Source of the DNA: Peribacillus sp. FSL E2-0218
GTDB lineage: Bacteria; Bacillota; Bacilli; Bacillales; DSM-1321
Reading direction: 5' to 3'
Length of the DNA stretch: 64,000 nucleotides
Assembly: GCF_037992945.1 (NCBI RefSeq)
Contig: NZ_CP150304.1
Location: forward strand, 1,243,501-1,307,500
This document shows positions 62,811 to 64,000 of this stretch, one piece after another (the first letter of the stretch is position 1; each line of letters begins with the position of its first letter). Below the pieces are notes generated by a model that was not told where the DNA came from, searched no databases, and was given only the letters and a program-made list of their open reading frames with translations. A program made the position numbers and the translations under genes.

Positions 62811-63185
62811 TGATCACTCCAATTCTATAAGTGTATTTGAGGAAGTGAATTGAAAAAGGGAACGCCAGGCTATGAATGTGGAAGAGTCAGTATAATTGGG
62901 TACAGCCGGAACATGTATTTTTCAATATGGTTATATACCCGATAATAATTGAAAAAAGCGGGAATTAATTAAAAAATAACAAAAATTATTCATCTCGACA
63001 AGGAAATAAATACAAAGAGGAACATGTTGTAAAAATGAAAGCCGTTCATATAATGGTAACAACAGAGTTGGCATCGCTTTCATTCTTGGGGCTTCGTCCG
63101 ATTTATTGAACTGAAAAACAAGCACTGTAAACAATTCGGCGCTTTTGGACATGATAGAATAAACATTTTAAAAAGGAGAATGAAA
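62811..63185. promoter_or_regulatory. Divergent control region of the maltodextrin genes
   Basis: About 375 bp with a cre site at 63069-63082 and an extended -10 TGATAGAAT at 63152-63160 facing the binding-protein gene. Confidence 0.6.
63069..63082. promoter_or_regulatory. CcpA binding site (cre)
   Basis: On the complement TGAAAGCGATGCCA, which agrees with cre consensus TGWAANCGNTNNCA at all fixed positions. It lies 104 bp before the TTG start of the binding-protein gene and upstream of its -10. Confidence 0.7.
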
Positions 63186-64000
63186 TTGAAGAACCAGATA
63201 TTTCATTTGTTCATGTCCATATTTTTGATCATGATGGCAAGTGCTTGTGGTACTGATTCAGATAAGGAAAATAGAATCGTCAAGGATAATAAGAAAACTG
63301 TGGAAGAAGCCACCGAAGAAGCGAAACCGGAAAAAATGGTCATTTGGGAGGAAAAAGGTAAAGCTGATGCCCTAAAGCCAGTTATCGAAGGCTTTGAAAA
63401 AGAATATGGCATTAAAGTTGTACATGAAGAACTGGAAATTGCTGAAGAAATGCATGACCGCCTGCGCCGTGATGGCCCAATCGGAAACGGAAAAGCCCCG
63501 GATGTCGTAACATTTTCTCATCGGCAAGTCGGTCAGCTCGTGAAGGAAGGCCTGATTCAGGAAGTGAAGGTGGAGGATGAGGTAACGGATGCCTTCCATG
63601 AATCTTCGATCCGGGCTGAAATGTATCAAGATAAGGTATTTGGATTGCCGAAATCGGTAAACACCTCCGTATTGATTTACAATAAAAAAATACTGTCTAA
63701 AGCTCCCGAAACGATGAATGACTTATATAAAATCTCGAAGAAATTAAGAAAAGAGAACGCCTATGGTTTTCACGCCGAATGGAATGGATTTCATGATGCG
63801 TATGGCGTGATGGCTGGAATGGGAAGCTATGTATTCCACGATGAAAACGGAAAATTCAACCCTTCGGACATTGGTTTGAATGATAAGCATGCCATCAAAG
63901 CAGCTGCCTATATCCAAAAATGGTATAAAGCGAATTTGATCCCAAAAGGCGACGGGGCTGCGATCGAAAAGCTGTATAGTCAAGGGGAATTGGCTTCATT
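63186..64000 (+). CDS. Maltodextrin-type ABC transporter substrate-binding lipoprotein (3' end missing)
   Basis: A frame from TTG 63186 (GGAG 7 bases before) runs off the right edge with about 271 codons visible. Lipoprotein signal with lipobox ASAC, lipid Cys at residue 21, followed by an acidic linker. The rest shows the family-1 binding-protein fold: KMVIWEEKGKADALKPVIEG then FEKEYGIKV, GKAPDVVTFSH, and GLPKSVNTSVLIYNKK, as in MalE/MdxE. Binds maltodextrins outside the cell for an ABC importer whose permeases probably follow beyond the window. Linked to the GH13 gene and a cre site. Confidence 0.9.
   Translation, partial: MKNQIFHLFMSIFLIMMASACGTDSDKENRIVKDNKKTVEEATEEAKPEKMVIWEEKGKADALKPVIEGFEKEYGIKVVHEELEIAEEMHDRLRRDGPIGNGKAPDVVTFSHRQVGQLVKEGLIQEVKVEDEVTDAFHESSIRAEMYQDKVFGLPKSVNTSVLIYNKKILSKAPETMNDLYKISKKLRKENAYGFHAEWNGFHDAYGVMAGMGSYVFHDENGKFNPSDIGLNDKHAIKAAAYIQKWYKANLIPKGDGAAIEKLYSQGELAS

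Noticed and set aside
1..64000. Prophage, insertion sequence, rRNA or tRNA
   Set aside because: No transposase, integrase, phage structural gene or RNA-gene pattern was seen anywhere in the window.

Overview
The window comes from the chromosome of an endospore-forming, competence-capable Bacillaceae bacterium. Gene content, gene order and codon use resemble Bacillus/Peribacillus; I cannot fix the species from sequence alone. Evidence for the group: a complete gerPA-F spore-germination operon, yhaL and two YjcZ-type sporulation mini-proteins, comK, hpr/scoC, prsA, addBA, a sip-type signal peptidase, a TRAP site on trpP, a FadR box on lcfB, and short intergenic repeats of the kind common in Bacillus. 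I see no rRNA, tRNA, CRISPR array, prophage or transposase. Almost all of the window follows the well-known yhe-yha-yhf-yhj-yis segment of B. subtilis, with local gains and losses.

Layout. 1-9 kb: yheA, the HAD protein yhaX, a lone splA-like gene, a 21-bp minisatellite, DinB, a lipoprotein, a DDAH-like hydrolase, an acyl-CoA synthetase plus enoyl-CoA hydratase pair, yhzD and a cysteine synthase. 9-17 kb: yhaO-yhaN (Mre11/Rad50-like) followed by a small HExxH zincin, then a Fur-boxed pair (siderophore ABC ATPase plus FhuF-type Fe-S reductase) inserted before the exoribonuclease gene yhaM and yhaL. 17-24 kb: prsA, two YjcZ genes, small membrane proteins, yhaI, hpr, yhaH, trpP, serC, hit. 24.1-24.7 kb: a repeat-bearing gap with its own minus-strand terminator. 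24.7-30.3 kb: ecsA-ecsB, ecsC, yhaA, a PAP2 phosphatase, hmoB. 30.6-38 kb: hemE-hemH (no hemY here), yhgD, yhfH, yhfI, lplJ, lcfB, an HD hydrolase. 38-44.3 kb: an orphan LuxR-type regulator with a degenerate receiver, an M48 protease, a YitT protein, an IDEAL-domain protein, comK, yhjD, yhjE. 44.3-55 kb: sip, addB-addA, and gerPA-F on the opposite strand (no sbcDC between them). 55-64 kb: MFS transporter, DUF418 protein, yisL, a DUF2777 protein, asnO, and a divergent maltodextrin pair (GH13 enzyme / sugar-binding lipoprotein) sharing a cre-bearing intergenic region.

How it works together. Several blocks are coherent: heme synthesis and heme breakdown (hemE, hemH, hmoB); fatty-acid activation under FadR; exported-protein maturation and its regulators (prsA, ecsAB, sip, hpr); recombination and repair (addBA, yhaON); spore formation and germination (gerP, yhaL, YjcZ, asnO, splA); tryptophan uptake under TRAP. 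The least explained parts are the hit-ecsA repeat region, the zincin attached to yhaON, the degenerate-receiver regulator, the inactivated-looking HAD protein and the start-stop element behind comK.
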